Below, piece by piece: positions 45,243-57,417 of a stretch of 64,000 nt of DNA (positions are counted from its first letter, which is position 1; each line of letters starts with the position of its first letter). The position numbers were made by a program, and so were the translations under genes. Under the pieces are notes generated by a model. It was given only the letters and a program-made list of their open reading frames with translations. It was not told the DNA's origin and searched no databases. Source of the stretch: Pholiota molesta (lineage: Eukaryota > Basidiomycota > Agaricomycetes > Agaricales > Strophariaceae); NCBI GenBank assembly GCA_014925825.1, contig JACGCK010000054.1, forward strand, positions 1 to 64,000, written 5' to 3'.

Positions 45243-47029
45243 ATGGTGAGTGCAATTCACACTGATGTTTCTTTTTTCTCATACAAGAAGCCTCGCAGGC
45301 AGCATTTGATACCCCTTTTGCAAATAAGCTCGGCACGAACTATGTTCCTTCGTCGCAGGACAGAGATTACATCAGGAACCTCCTAGTGGAGCCTCAAAAC
45401 CGATTAACGCAGCTGGATTCCAAGATTTCCGAGCTTGAACAAGTGCTGGAAACCCTAAAGCAGGAGAGACATCTTCTGGACGATAAGATTCAGCAGTATC
45501 ACCATCTACTCTCCCCCGCCCGCCGCTTACCGGATGACATGCTGCGGGAAATATTCCTCGCCTGCCTTCCAAATACGCACAACGCCGTCATGGACCGCGG
45601 AGAAGCTCCACTTCTGTTAGGCCTTGTATGCAGCCACTGGAGGCTTCTAGCGTATAGCACACCTGGTTTATGGGCGACGCTTCACATCCCATATCCTGCA
45701 CTCCGATACGGTGTAACACTCAGTGCGAAAGGGACCAAAGTTCCTGACGCCTACAATGACTGTATCGAGAAACATCTCACTGCTGTATGGGATTGGCTTA
45801 CTCGTTCCGGGTCATGCCCACTTTCCATTTCCTTCCGGATGCCCTTTAATCATGCGTCTCGATTACCTGCCCTGATCCTTCACTCATATATTTCTATCAT
45901 GTCGCGCTTCTCTCAGCGCTGGCATAGTTTGGATCTGACCCTCCCGGCTGGCGGCGTTTCTAACTTACTGGCATCTATACCAACAACATCTGTGTCCATC
46001 CTGACACATCTTCATCTGGAATTTTCGAGCGGAATGTCTGCAGAGGAGGCCGAAGAATGGAAAACCAGCGGTCTATTACATGCACCGCGACTCCGTGCTT
46101 TAGACATCAGCTATGTCCCCTTCCGGCCAAGTCATCTACCAGCTAACTCCTGGTCTCATCTCTCGTCGCTCAACTTGATTCACTTTTATCACTTTCCCGC
46201 CGACAGAAATTTTGCCACCATCCAAGAGGCCTACAATATTCTCAGCAGATGTTCTAGGCTGACGCATTGTGCCTTGGACATTTTTGGTGGTTCTCTTGAC
46301 CCAATTCCAACAGGCTTTATATCACTTCCATTCCTTAAATCACTATGCATCATTGAATCATGTCCTTCAATCTCGACTTTATTTGAATCCTTTGCCACTC
46401 TTCCTGAACTCCGGGGGATATCCTACCATACTAGGGAACCTCCTTCATATGAACGACAATCTCCTTTGATCACTCTCCTCGCTCGTACCAATCAAATCAC
46501 TTATCTTTCGAGTGATTTCAATTCTTTCACCCTGCGCGACCTCAACGCCATATTTGCACTTCTCCCGAATTTGACACACCTCGTTAACGAGGGTTCGCAC
46601 ATTGCAGCTGTTCTTAATGGTTTACCGGCAAGTTTCAGCGTCGAAAAGGCGTTGCTTGACCTGTTGGTTTCAGTCTCACTCAGCAGCGGGGAAATGTTCT
46701 GTCCACGTCTGCAAATGGTGCATATCAACAAGTTACATCGGCTTAGTGATGCCGATATTCTTTCTTTCATTCAAAGCAGAATGACTGCTGGCAAGTCTCC
46801 GACTGGGAGCGTCGAACCACTCAGAGAATTTCGCACAAAGGTTTTCCGGGCGATGGAAATTGACATTCGAGCCGAACTTTTGGAATATGTTGAAGCTGGG
46901 ACATTGGAGCTAAACATTGTCTATCAGCCTAGGCCCATTTACCACAAACCACGATTCGAGCCCCACAGCAGCCTTACGGTGACGGCGGTCCCAGAAATCG
47001 TTCAAATATGCCATACTAGTAGTTGTTGA
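45243..47029 (+). CDS. F-box protein, tandem copy A
   Basis: The first exon is just the ATG (45243-45245); a 53-nt intron leads to exon 2 (45299-47029), giving 577 aa. The leader AAFDTPFANKLGTNYVPSSQ then VEPQNRLTQLDSKISELEQV is the conserved agaricomycete F-box leader with a short coiled coil. It is followed by the F-box (LSPARRLPDDMLREIFLACL, APLLLGLVCSHWRLLAYSTP) and an LRR-like body. The family usually recruits SCF substrates; the target is unknown. The first intron is recognised from the identical arrangement in copy B, where splice sites and leader are kept. Confidence 0.9.
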
Positions 47030-47413
47030 TACATTATAATTTATTATGAACTTTGACCCATAACACCTTATCGCGACTCAAGATTCGGCGTCAGCACGCG
47101 GTTGATAACAAATAAATTTCGGCCACTGAATGCCCGTTCTCTGCTTCGGCGTTCCTTCCTATACACGCGTCAGAAAAGAATGAAAACGAATATCAGGTTG
47201 ACGCTCAGAAAATCCTTGAACGCTGTAAAATTACTATTAAATTAGAATAAAATTATAATAGACGATCTGTCAATCCACTACACATTGGCTGCCGCGGCCC
47301 GCGGCATAGGCACTACGCGGCGCAGTCACCCAAGGGCCAACAGTCACCAGGTGCGCACCAACTTGACTGACATACCAACTAGTATCTTGCTAATTTGGCT
47401 CACACAGCGCGTC
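47030..47413. other. Spacer between tandem F-box copies
   Basis: The last ~120 bases (from about 47295) are similar to the sequence just before copy A, including GCACCAACTTGACTGACATA and CAGCGCGTCATGGTGAGTGC. The promoter was therefore duplicated with the gene. Confidence 0.6.
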
Positions 47414-49202
47414 ATGGTGAGTGCAATTCACCCTGGTGTTTCTTTTTTCTCATACAAGAACCTGCTAAATCTCGCAGGCAGCATTTGAGACCCCATTTGC
47501 AAACAAGCTCTGCACGAACTATGTTGCTTCCTCGGAGGAGGACCGAGACCACATCAGAAACCTCCTAGTTGAGCCTCAAACCCGATTAATGCAGCTGGAT
47601 GCCAAGATTCTCGAGCTTGAACGGGTGCTGGACACCCTAAAGCAGGAGAGGAATCTTCTGAACGATGAGATCCAACAACACCACCATCTACTCTCCCCCT
47701 TCCGCCGCTTGCCGGATGACATGCTGCGGGAGATATTTGTTGCCTGCCTTCCAGATACCCACAACGCCGTCATGGACCGCAAAGAAGCACCCCTTCTGTT
47801 AGGCCTTGTATGCAGCCGCTGGAGGCTCTTAGCGTATAGCACGCCTAGTTTATGGGCGACTCTTCACATCCCACATCCTGCACTCCGACCTCAGCCGACG
47901 CAAAGTGCGAAAGTTTCCAAGTCTTTGGAAGCCTACGATGTTCGTATCGAAGAACATCATACTGCTATACAGGATTGGCTTACTCGTTCCGGGTCGTGCC
48001 CGCTTTCCATTTCCTTCCGGGTGCCCTATAATCATATTCAATTATTTTGTGGCCCGATCTTTCAATCATATGTTCTTATCATGTTGCGCTTCTCTCAACG
48101 CTGGCATAGTTTGGATCTCACCATCCCAACTAACTCCATTTCTGACTTACTGACATCAATACCGACGACATCAATTCCCATCCTGACGCATCTTCGTCTT
48201 GAATTTCCGGGCGGAATGTCTGAAGCAGAGGTCGAAGAATGGGAAACCAGTGGTCTATTACATGCACCGCGACTCCGTGCTTTAGACATCACCTATATCC
48301 CCTTCTCACCAAGCCATCTACCAGCTAATTCCTGGTCTCATCTCTCGTCGCTCGACTTAATTGAATCTTATAACGGTCCCTCATATAGAAATTTTGCCAG
48401 CATCCAAGAGGCCTACAATATTTTCAGCAGATGTTCTAGACTGACACATTGTGCCTTGGACATTTTTGATGAGTCTGTTGATCCGATTCCAACAACCATT
48501 ATATCGCTTCCATTCCTCAAATCGCTATGCATCATTGAATCATGTCCTTCAATCTCGACATTATTTGAATCCTTTGCCACTCTTCCTGAACTCCGGGGGA
48601 TATCCTACCACACTAGGGAACTTCCTTCATATGAACGACAATCTCCTTTGATCACTCTCCTCACTCGTACCAATCAGGTAACTTATCTTTCGACCGATTT
48701 CTCCAATGCTTTCACCCTGCGCGACCTCAACAACATATTTGCACTTGTCCCGAATTTGACACACCTCATTAACGAGGGCTCGCACATGGCAGGCATCCTC
48801 AACGGCCTACCGGTAAATTTCTGCGTCGAAAAGGCATTGCTTGACCTGTTGATCTCACTCAGCAGTGGGGAAATGTGCTGTCCGCGTCTGCAAAAGCTGC
48901 ATCTCAACAACTTACATCGGCTCAGCGATGCCGACATTCTTTCTTTCATTCAAAGCAGAATGAGTGCTGGCAAGTCTCCGACTGGGAGCGTCGAACCACT
49001 CAGAGAATTTCGCTCGAAGATTTTCCGGGCGATGGAAATTGACATTCGAGCCGAACTTTTGGATTATGTTGAAGCTGGGACATTGAAGCTGGATATCGTC
49101 TATCAGCCCAGGCACATCCACAACGAACCACAATTCGATCCCTACAACAGCCTTACGGTGACGGCGGTCCCAGAAATCATTCAAGTATGCCATAATCGTT
49201 GA
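47414..49202 (+). CDS. F-box protein, tandem copy B
   Basis: ATG exon at 47414-47416, a 61-nt intron, then exon 2 at 47478-49202 (575 aa). The product is about 80% identical to copy A along its whole length, with the same leader (AAFETPFANKLCTNYVASSE), F-box (LSPFRRLPDDMLREIFVACL) and LRR-like body. The most variable parts are around residues 125-150 and the central body. Both copies are intact, so both may be expressed and may differ in target. Confidence 0.9.
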
Positions 49203-50108
49203 TATATTATGAACTTTCAACTGGCCTATGACTAAATATTCGGCCTATGGTGCCTTATCTAGATCTCATGTACAGGGAGTACTATAGTTCCAACTTTATA
49301 TTAGCTACTGGATCATACGTTCATGCGTACCTGCTTCTTGATAATTCTGACGAAGGAATTATACCGTCGACCACTGAGGTCGTTTGAAATTGTGATATCA
49401 ACTTCGTCCATTTTCATACAGAACATTTCTTTAGTCGTCTTATCATTACGCAGTCGTCGTCGCCTCCTTATCTTTTGAAGTTACCTTGGGCTGTTTATCG
49501 ACACCTTCATGGGCGCTAATTTTGGAATCTCGGCGACATACTTGGAAGTTGGTGTCAAACGCCAGTTGCTGCATGTCAGTTGCCATTTGCGGCTGGATCG
49601 TGATTCGCTGGCGCGCCAATACCCAACGCCGAATAGGTTTTCGCTGGATTGGAGCTGAGGTTGAACGTTGACGTTGAGGCCTGGCATTGTGCCACTTTAG
49701 GCTCTATATGAAAGTGTAGTCTATAATAAGTAGTACCTATTGCGACTTCTTCGTCTGGCCATGATGTTACTCTAGCTTGCAAACGAGGATCGCTCTAGCC
49801 ATAAATTTAAGTTCTAGAGACCCTTAGGTTCGTGGCTTGTCAGGCATACGTGTTATTGGTGTTTTTGAGCAAACCAGACGCAAACGGCATCAGCAACGGA
49901 GCAGGAGCACGGGTAACTAGGGCGGCATCAGGCGGCGTTCACCGCGTCGCGCTGATTAAAATTCGCACGATCAGTAAGTCCAGTTGAAAGTCAGTAGAAT
50001 ATTAAATATTAATCGCTTAATGAATAGCTCCTAACTAACGCACCGCAGTCACCCACCCACACACCCATCCGCCTTAAATCGCTCAAAGTCGCTCACGCCC
50101 ACACATAC
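49203..50108. other. Intergenic with gene relic
   Basis: The minus-strand relic at about 49440-49700 (QQLAFDTNFQ and YVAEIPKLAPMK-like segments in different frames) resembles the block at 44690-44830. No intact gene. Confidence 0.4.
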
Positions 50109-52797
50109 ATGGCCTCCGATTCCTCTGATTCTCCGCTCGTCCTCACCCCTGAGTCGACGGGGACGGGCACCCACCCATCGTCGCCCACCAAGGACATTCT
50201 CGGCTCTCTGCCAGGCTCGCCCGCTTTGGCGGCGAAGAAGGCACGTCGCCAGACAGCATTCTACCCAAACACGAACGCGAACAACAAGCCAGTGAACCCG
50301 TTCAGTAAGAGCGCAGCCAAGCGGGAGAGCGTGATGGCGTTGGGGAGCATAGAGCATCTGCAGCACTACTTTACGAAGACAGGGATCGCGGCGAAGAAAA
50401 AGTGAGTCGCTGAGTCTTTATTACAGAACCTGCGAAGGGCATCGCGACAGCCATGCCTTGATAATATTATCGCGGAGGAAGCTGTGATATAACACGGCAA
50501 CGATGCTGACTCCAATCGCCGCAGCCCGCTGAACAAACCCCACCACGGGCTCGTGCCAGCCATCGGCGGCCTCCAAATCCCAACCAGCCCCGCGCATTTG
50601 TCTTCCATCGCCGACGAGTTTGATATCCAACTGCCGCCCTCGCCTATGGTGCCACCCCCGATGACGCAGCCCGCGTTTTCCCCACATGTCAAGACGTACG
50701 AGGTCGACCCCGAATCCCTGCTGCCTGGTGTAATTGAAGACGTCGTCACTGTCGCGCAGGCCTGGAAGCTCGAGAGCCCCGATCCCAAGCAAGATGTGGA
50801 CGTGACGCCGGATCCGCGCGATCACGATCTGGACGTGCCGTTCGACGTGCTCGACGTGCTCAAGACGACGACGCGCGCGATCCGCTCGACGCGTAATTAT
50901 CTGCTATCCTTGCCCGATGAGTCGGCGGGGACGATTCGCTCGCACTTCCGACCGCACCTGCTTGGTCCGACGAGGAATTTGGCCAGGATATCGTCGAATC
51001 CTAATCTAGCTGCAGCAGCCGCGGCCGCAGTGCCGACACCACCCCCGCCGCAGGACCCGATCACTCTCATCCGCCGCGGCGCCCTCGAAGTCCTCACCGT
51101 GCTCCGCCAGCTCGAGGAGAGCTGCCGGCTGCCGCTGGAAGACGAAGCCTACGACGCGCGCAGCGACAAATCAGGCGATCCCGCCTCGAGCCCCTCACAC
51201 GCCGCGCTCGAGCTCGCCCCGCCGCACGCGCTCGAGCTCGAGCGCTCCTCCAGCAGCCTCGGCGTGGGCGCGGGCGACATGTCCTTCTCGCTGGTGCAGG
51301 TGCAGGGGCGCTTCGAGAGCGTGCTGGTGTGGGAGGACGAGGACGACGGGTTCGGCGCGGACGGGGGCGAGGAGGCGGAGGCGCAGCGCCGCCGCGAGCG
51401 CTGGGACGAGCGGCTCGTGCTCGGCAGCGGGTGGCTGTACCGCCAGGACGTGCGGCTCGGCCAGCTGCGGAAGGAGCGCGCGGTGGTGGGCAAGTACCTC
51501 GATCTGGTGGACGAGGTGCTGTTCGACGGCAAGAAGGAGGACGGGAAGAGTCCGGGGGAGGCGGGCGTTAGGGAGAGGGGATGGGAGAGGGTGCGCAGGA
51601 AGAGGGAGGGCAGGGCGTCGTCGCGCGCTGCGAAGAATAGGCGAGTTAGTGCTGGGATGGTTGCAAAGGACGCCGAAGGGGGTGCGGCGACGGCGTCGTC
51701 AGCTCATGGCATTTTGCAGGACGAGAACGGCCGGAGAAGAGTGTCAACGGGGATGATCCATATTATGCGGGGTATGACCTTGTCGGATGAGCCTGAGGAT
51801 ATGATGGGAGAGATCCGGGAGGAAGATGAGGAAGAGGGCGCGTATCGTGGTCGACCGTGGGATAAGGAGGTAGTAGAAGAAGAGGAAATCATCGACGACG
51901 AAGACCTACCTGTATGGGCAAAGAGATCGGCGTTCGTGGACGACCCATTAGGTGCATTACTATATCCCTCTTTTCCGTTTCCTATAACATGAACATGAAT
52001 CACTAACCATCGTTCCAATGTTATTCAGGCCGAGTACACGCGCTCATAGCGTCGTTCTTACCAGCGCACCTCATCGCCTTTCTTGTCTCACCTGCAGATG
52101 GCGCGCGTACAGCGTTCCTCTCGAGCTTGTCCTCGGGCCAGCTACTCTGCGCCGCGTACAACACGTGTGTACGCAAGTCGAAGCGGCCGTGGGGCTTCGT
52201 CAGCCCGAGTGGCGTGCACGACATTATCGCGCTGGAGAAAGCGGCCATTGAGGCGGCGGAGGCGGGCAACGAAAAGGAGGGGCGAAGAAAGCTTGGACGT
52301 TCAGAAGGACGGATAATTTGAGGCTTTGGGCTGGGTGAGTATTTTGCTTTCAAAAGTTCTCTTCTTCGAAGACAACGTTTGCAGAGCTTTAACTGAATTT
52401 CTCTATTTATAGCGCGCTCAAATTACGATACTCGATGCCTATCCAAGTCCCGTCCCAGGTTGTCCTACCCACCTCATCCTCCCTCCAACCTCTTGCTGGC
52501 ATTCTCGCCTCGACTTCTAATGCATCTACATCTTCCGCTGGCGCCTTCCTTGCAAGCACAAACACTGCGCCAAGTTCCACCACAAATACCCCATTGCCCT
52601 CCCCAGGACCCGGGCAGCGCTTTGCAATCAACAATGCCCATGGGCTGGCGCGGGCCAAGGCTGATCGCGAACCCCCAATTATCTTTGATGCGCGGGTGAT
52701 TGCGAAGAAGGACGAGGGGTGGGAGCAGATGCTCGAGGTTGTGTTGCTCGAGTGGGTAGAGCGGGTCGTGCGTGAGAGGAGGGTGTTCGTGCTGTGA
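50109..52797 (+). CDS. Conserved fungal protein with a CH-like segment (frameshifted)
   Basis: Exons 50109-50401, 50525-51951, 52029-about 52334 and about 52413-52797 give a protein of some 800 aa. It has a Ser/Pro-rich N-terminus and two helical regions: VPFDVLDVLKTTTRAIRSTR, and RRERWDERLVLGSGWLYRQD running into VRLGQLRKE. An acidic patch and PVWAKRSAFVDDPLG come next. Then comes a segment reminiscent of calponin-homology folds (LSSGQLLCAAYNTCVRKSKR), ending in WTFRRTDNLRLWAGALKLRY and a low-complexity stretch. I do not recognise a named family. The frame changes by one base at about 52279-52282 (GGGG), with strong coding on both sides, so a single G is apparently missing. It could be an assembly error or a true mutation. 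Confidence 0.7.
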
Positions 52798-55289
52798 GCA
52801 AGGACTGGGTGTGTTACCTCTGTGGAGCGTATTCGTTCGTTCTTTTCCTTACGTTCTCTTTGATTTCTCGTCTGATATGCGTCTGCTGATGCTTACGGAC
52901 TCCACACTCCTTTGGCCGAGAACAGTAGATCTGATGTTACTACTATTTATTCATCGTCCTCTCCTTTGCATTTCTTTTATATCCTCATTCGGATGCCATT
53001 CCACATACCTTCACATACATAGTATTTATCTATATACCATATTTCTGCCTACATTTTTTCGCGATCCGCGTTCCACTCATTTTTCACTCTCCAACTATTT
53101 GCCTGCGAGGTATTCGAGCTTGTTGTCTATTATTCTGTTACATTTCGAATACATAACACAGTGTATCACTACTGCCACCATAACTACTACTTACTACGTA
53201 TTCGCTCTCTGACAACATTCCTGTCGCATTTGTATTACATTGTCTACAGTCTTTCTGACTGGTAAACCCAAAATGGAAAATTGCCTGCCTATTTGGGATA
53301 CATGCTCACTTGACCTTGTCGTTCAATGAACCTCTGGATATTGAACGTTGAGCGTTGGGCATAGAAAAAGGGCGAAATACTTCTGAAGCGCAAGGCAAAT
53401 TGCGGTGGTTTCCTACTCGCACTCCAATGTAATGTGTGAACTCGACCAATTTTTGGCGGCTCGACTGTGCATCTGAATGTTTTTTTCTGTCATGAATTCG
53501 GTACCGGATAGGTTGCACCCCCGTCCTGACAGATCGCCTTCATTATCAGTGTCGTTACTTCAAGCTCTATATCAAGATCTCCACCCTAGATGGCCACTAT
53601 CCCACCACCACGCAAAAATTTCTTATCATAACGTAGTGGAGATAAAAGGCGACATTTGTCCTATAATTGGATTGCGAGAGTGTCTCTTTTGTTTTTGAGG
53701 GCATACCTACCCAGCCAGATCCAGAGCTGCAAGATCAGGGCCCTGCAAAATTTCAATGATCCAGGCGTCTTCTGTCTTCGAATCTATGTTGGCGCTATCC
53801 TTCTTCGATATGTTCTGTGCTGTTTTGAATGCGCATTCCTATTCATAACCTTATCTTTTAGTTATGTTTACCAAGTTTACTCTTGAGTATATCCGAAAAG
53901 CCCGGCTTCATGCTTCCAGATTCCAAAAGCTGCGCATCTTGCCTGGGTATTTGGAGATATCATGTGCGAATGCATTGGAAGACCCACAACTTGAAGGCAT
54001 TGCTAAGTATTTTGGCAGACCACAACCAAATGTACCACCTCAACCAGTGTCATTTCTTTCTAGATCTAAGGGTTCTTCCATTCAAATTGATTTATTGATT
54101 GCAAGAGAAGGCGTTCAAACGCCGTTCGTTCGCAGAGATTTTCATTGATGTGAAAACATGCGAGACTTGAATCCGAGAAAGATGGACTTCCGGAACGAAA
54201 AACAAGCCGTCAAGCATACCTGCGCACAAGTCAATTTTTTTTGTTTTTTTTGTTTTGTTTTGAAGTTGTATAGAAAGCGCCGCTGGGCTAAGGGCGTTGT
54301 GAATGTGCGCCACGCCCCAGGGCGATCAATGAGAAACCGGAATGTCATGAATTATGGAAAAATAAGCGATAGCTTTTCAATCAACAGGTTATAGTCGTTT
54401 AATTTTGTTGAACGTTCGTGATTATACGAACGGATTCTTATCAATGTCTTTTACTTGATGATAACGAAGAAATGGGGTGCTGACTTATTGATTGCGCATT
54501 TCGGTATTCCATTCGCAGTGAGAATGGCTACTTTTTGGTGAGGCGCATCTGGAAGGGTTTTACTGCACAGAAGCACCCTGAAATCGGCGGACGCCGCTAC
54601 GGAGCGTATCATCTCCAGTCTTCCGTGCTATTAGTATCAGACAAACGTTTACAATAGGTAAAATTTATATATAAATGAAGTGTTCCCGAGCTTCATACAA
54701 ATAGACAGATCATAGATAGATCTGTCTGCGATTCAAGTTCGAGTCAGAAAGTCCACCGGCGAGTCGGAACGACGCGTCGTGGCCCTGGGCTTTGGAGCGC
54801 TCTTGATAAGAAAAGACGGAACATAGCACACCGCGCGCGACCGTGTCGGTGAGGAGATGGAGCGTGTCGGAAAGCAAGGCGCTTTCCGATCGCGCGCCTG
54901 CCCTTTGCTAAGTTCTGCTTATCAGAGTTGGGTGCGTCCCGTGCGAAAGTCTGCCGATAAGAGCGCCAACGAGGGTGCGTTTGGTAGAGAAATGTATTGG
55001 GTTACAGTGACGAATGGGCATAGGTATGCTCAGAGCAAGATCAGAGTATGGTTGCCGACCGCAAAGTCAACGCAAAGTAGCCGCGCCGCGGACGAGGCAC
55101 AGAATAGGGGTCGGGGTTTTAAAATAGTTGTATGTGGTCTCTTCGACTTGCACAATCGCTTGACACAATACCTTGGTCTTACTTTTCATCTAATTGGTGC
55201 GTACCCATACTTAAATACACTTTCTCAGCTCGCCTTTCGCCTTTCTGCCGCCAAATTTGCATGTTTGACAGCCGACGAACTCACTAACG
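52798..55289. other. 2.5-kb region without supported genes
   Basis: 52798-53215 is pyrimidine-rich and probably the 3' untranslated region of the upstream gene, in spite of a 146-codon open frame. 53240-54650 is AT-rich with only short ORFs. 54840-55290 is GC-richer and probably the EOS1 promoter/5' region; an ORF of 196 codons (54857-55447) overlaps the true start and lacks protein character. Confidence 0.45.
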
Positions 55290-57417
55290 ATGGCCATTGC
55301 TGCTCTCCAGGGTCCTCCACGCGCAGCCGACACGCCCAAACCTCATGCGTTCAAGTTGGCAGCGCTCCGCCAATCGTACAACGAGCCCGTAAACTTTGTG
55401 AACGTGAACAAGGGCCACACTGTGATCGTAACTGCCATTCTGGCTGATCCAGGAGACCCCCTGAAGGCGAACACACTACCAGCGCACACCCGCGTCAGCT
55501 CGAGCCTGAGCGCATCGTCGTCGGCATTGTCGCCTCTACCTCCACCCACGCGCAGACCCACACGGATCCGCTCTTCGTCAAACGAGTTCGCGAGTTCTGC
55601 TAAAGTCGCATTCATTCCCGCTGCCACTGGCTACCCTTCCACGTCGACCCGTCGGTCCAAAAATTCTTTCCTCACGAAAAAGTTGACGTCCGCGTCGGAC
55701 ATCATCGACCTGCATCCCTCTCCGCCTCCATACTCGCCCCGCCCCGACCCCGGGATCCCTACACCCTTTTTCCCATCCACATCTCCCCCGATGCCCATAA
55801 ACTCTGATACGGAAGATGACAGGGACGATGATGACATGCTCTACACGGCACAGCTTGGAAGCACGTCGCGCGCCACGAGGAACAGCGCGCAAAGTCTGCG
55901 CAGCCGTATCTTCGGTTTAGCATCAGTTCACGCGTCGGCCACGCGTATGCGCGATAAGCCCATATCGACGACACCTGGCGCGCTATGTGCGGGCGAGACG
56001 GAGACGGAGACCGACGAACCGGTGAGTGGTTTCTTACTTTTGCCAAGTGCGGGATGTTCCCTCCTATCTATCGCGAAACCTTTGGTTTTCGTTATCCCAT
56101 CCTTTCAGTTCTTGCAGGTCAGGCTAGATCAGGTCAGGTAATAGGTCGCCCGTACCGCAGCGACCCTCTTGTGAATGTCCTTCACTAGCAGGACTTTCTG
56201 CACACGTTCGACATATATACATCGAAGCTTTCTATAATTAACTCTAGATACTAGGTCAGCTATCTTCGAACTATTCCCTCATCTGAATCACTCTGAATTT
56301 AGCCATCGTACCCGTGTCTCTACGGCCGATGAGCTATTCTATGGGTTGCTAGCACCCCAAACTCTATCCGACTTACAGTGGAAATTCTTATCACGCAACC
56401 AACCTGATCTAGCTTGACCTGCATCAATTGTTTTCAACTCTATTCTATTCGCGCCGTTTTCTCTTTTTTCTTATCCCTTCTCACACATGTCAGCTAACAT
56501 GTCGCATCTTTGCCCCAGTCCCGCCACTTACCCACCGCCCGAATTGTGGCCTCGTCAGGGCCCATTGTACCTCCAACAACACTGGCGCAGCAGCTAACGC
56601 CCCTCCTGTTTGAATTTGCGCGCCTGCTCTCCATCGTCCCCGCTGTATTTGGCACCCTCTACAACCTCTACCACATATACAACCCCCCACCCTACACCGT
56701 CATCCCGAACACCCGGCCCCCGCCCCAGCGCATCGACTATTTCATTTCCGCGCTCTGGGCGATCCTCACCGGGTACCAGTGCCTCGCGCTCGCGACGGGG
56801 CTGCTCACGCGCTGGCGGCTCTACTACCCGCCGCTCTCCACGCTCGTGCGCCTGCTCGCGCTGCAGAGCATCTGCTGGCCCGCGACGCACCTCACGCTGA
56901 CGGTCCTCGGGCACGGCACGCGCCCCGCGGCGACGTGGGCGGTGATCGGCACGACGACGTGCATGAGCCGCAGCGTGCAGATCTGGGTCACGAGCAACCT
57001 GTGGTGGGAGCGCGCGCGCGAGTCCTCGCGCGACGACCACCACGCGCACCGCGGCCCGAGTGCGGGCGCGAGCAGCGCCGGGCTGAGCAGCGCGCTGGGG
57101 GTGGGCGCGGGCTCCGCGGGGCCGGCGGCGCTGGGCGGCGTCGCGGCGTCGGCGTCGGCGACCGCGCTGAGCGCGCTGCTGGCGACGATGCCGGCGGCGG
57201 GGGCGGCGGTGAGCGCGGAGGCGGCGGAGGAGAACCGGCGCGGGTACTGGAAGCGGTGGGGCGGGGCGGGAAGTGGGGCGGGCGGCGCTGGGACTGGCGC
57301 GAGGTCGGCGTGAAGTGCGTGCTGCCGGCCGGGGTGGTGTATTTCGTGATGGCGTGGGCGGAGCAGCTCCGGCGCGAGTGGGAGGTCTTCCCGGCGCCCG
57401 CGGCCGGCGTCTGCTGA
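55290..57417 (+). CDS. EOS1: N-glycosylation protein Eos1 homologue
   Basis: Exon 1 (55290-56021) starts MAIAALQGPPRAADTPKPHA and includes DDDMLYTAQLGSTSRATRNS. A long intron (about 500 nt, possibly hiding another exon) leads to the exon beginning near 56519. The body has the Eos1-family membrane core: LLFEFARLLSIVPAVFGTLY, then WAILTGYQCLALATGLLTRW. The hallmark WAVIGTTTCMSRSVQIWVTS precedes NLWW. The conserved C-terminus (WDWREVGVKCVLPAGVVYFV) lies one frame away, past GGGG runs at 57258-57266, so a single base is apparently missing. A second shift near 56590 is possible: a PPPELWPRQGPLYLQQHW reading in another frame looks more protein-like. Eos1 is an ER protein linked to N-glycosylation and oxidative-stress tolerance in yeast. 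Confidence 0.75.

Noticed and set aside
52772..53212. 146-codon ORF after the CH-like gene
   Set aside because: Pyrimidine-rich sequence with a low-complexity hydrophobic translation; better read as 3' untranslated region.
54730..54765. tRNA gene suggested by GTTCGAGTC
   Set aside because: No matching acceptor or D arm; the T-loop-like word stands alone.
54857..55447. 196-codon ORF upstream of EOS1
   Set aside because: It overlaps the EOS1 start in another frame and has no domain or splice pattern.
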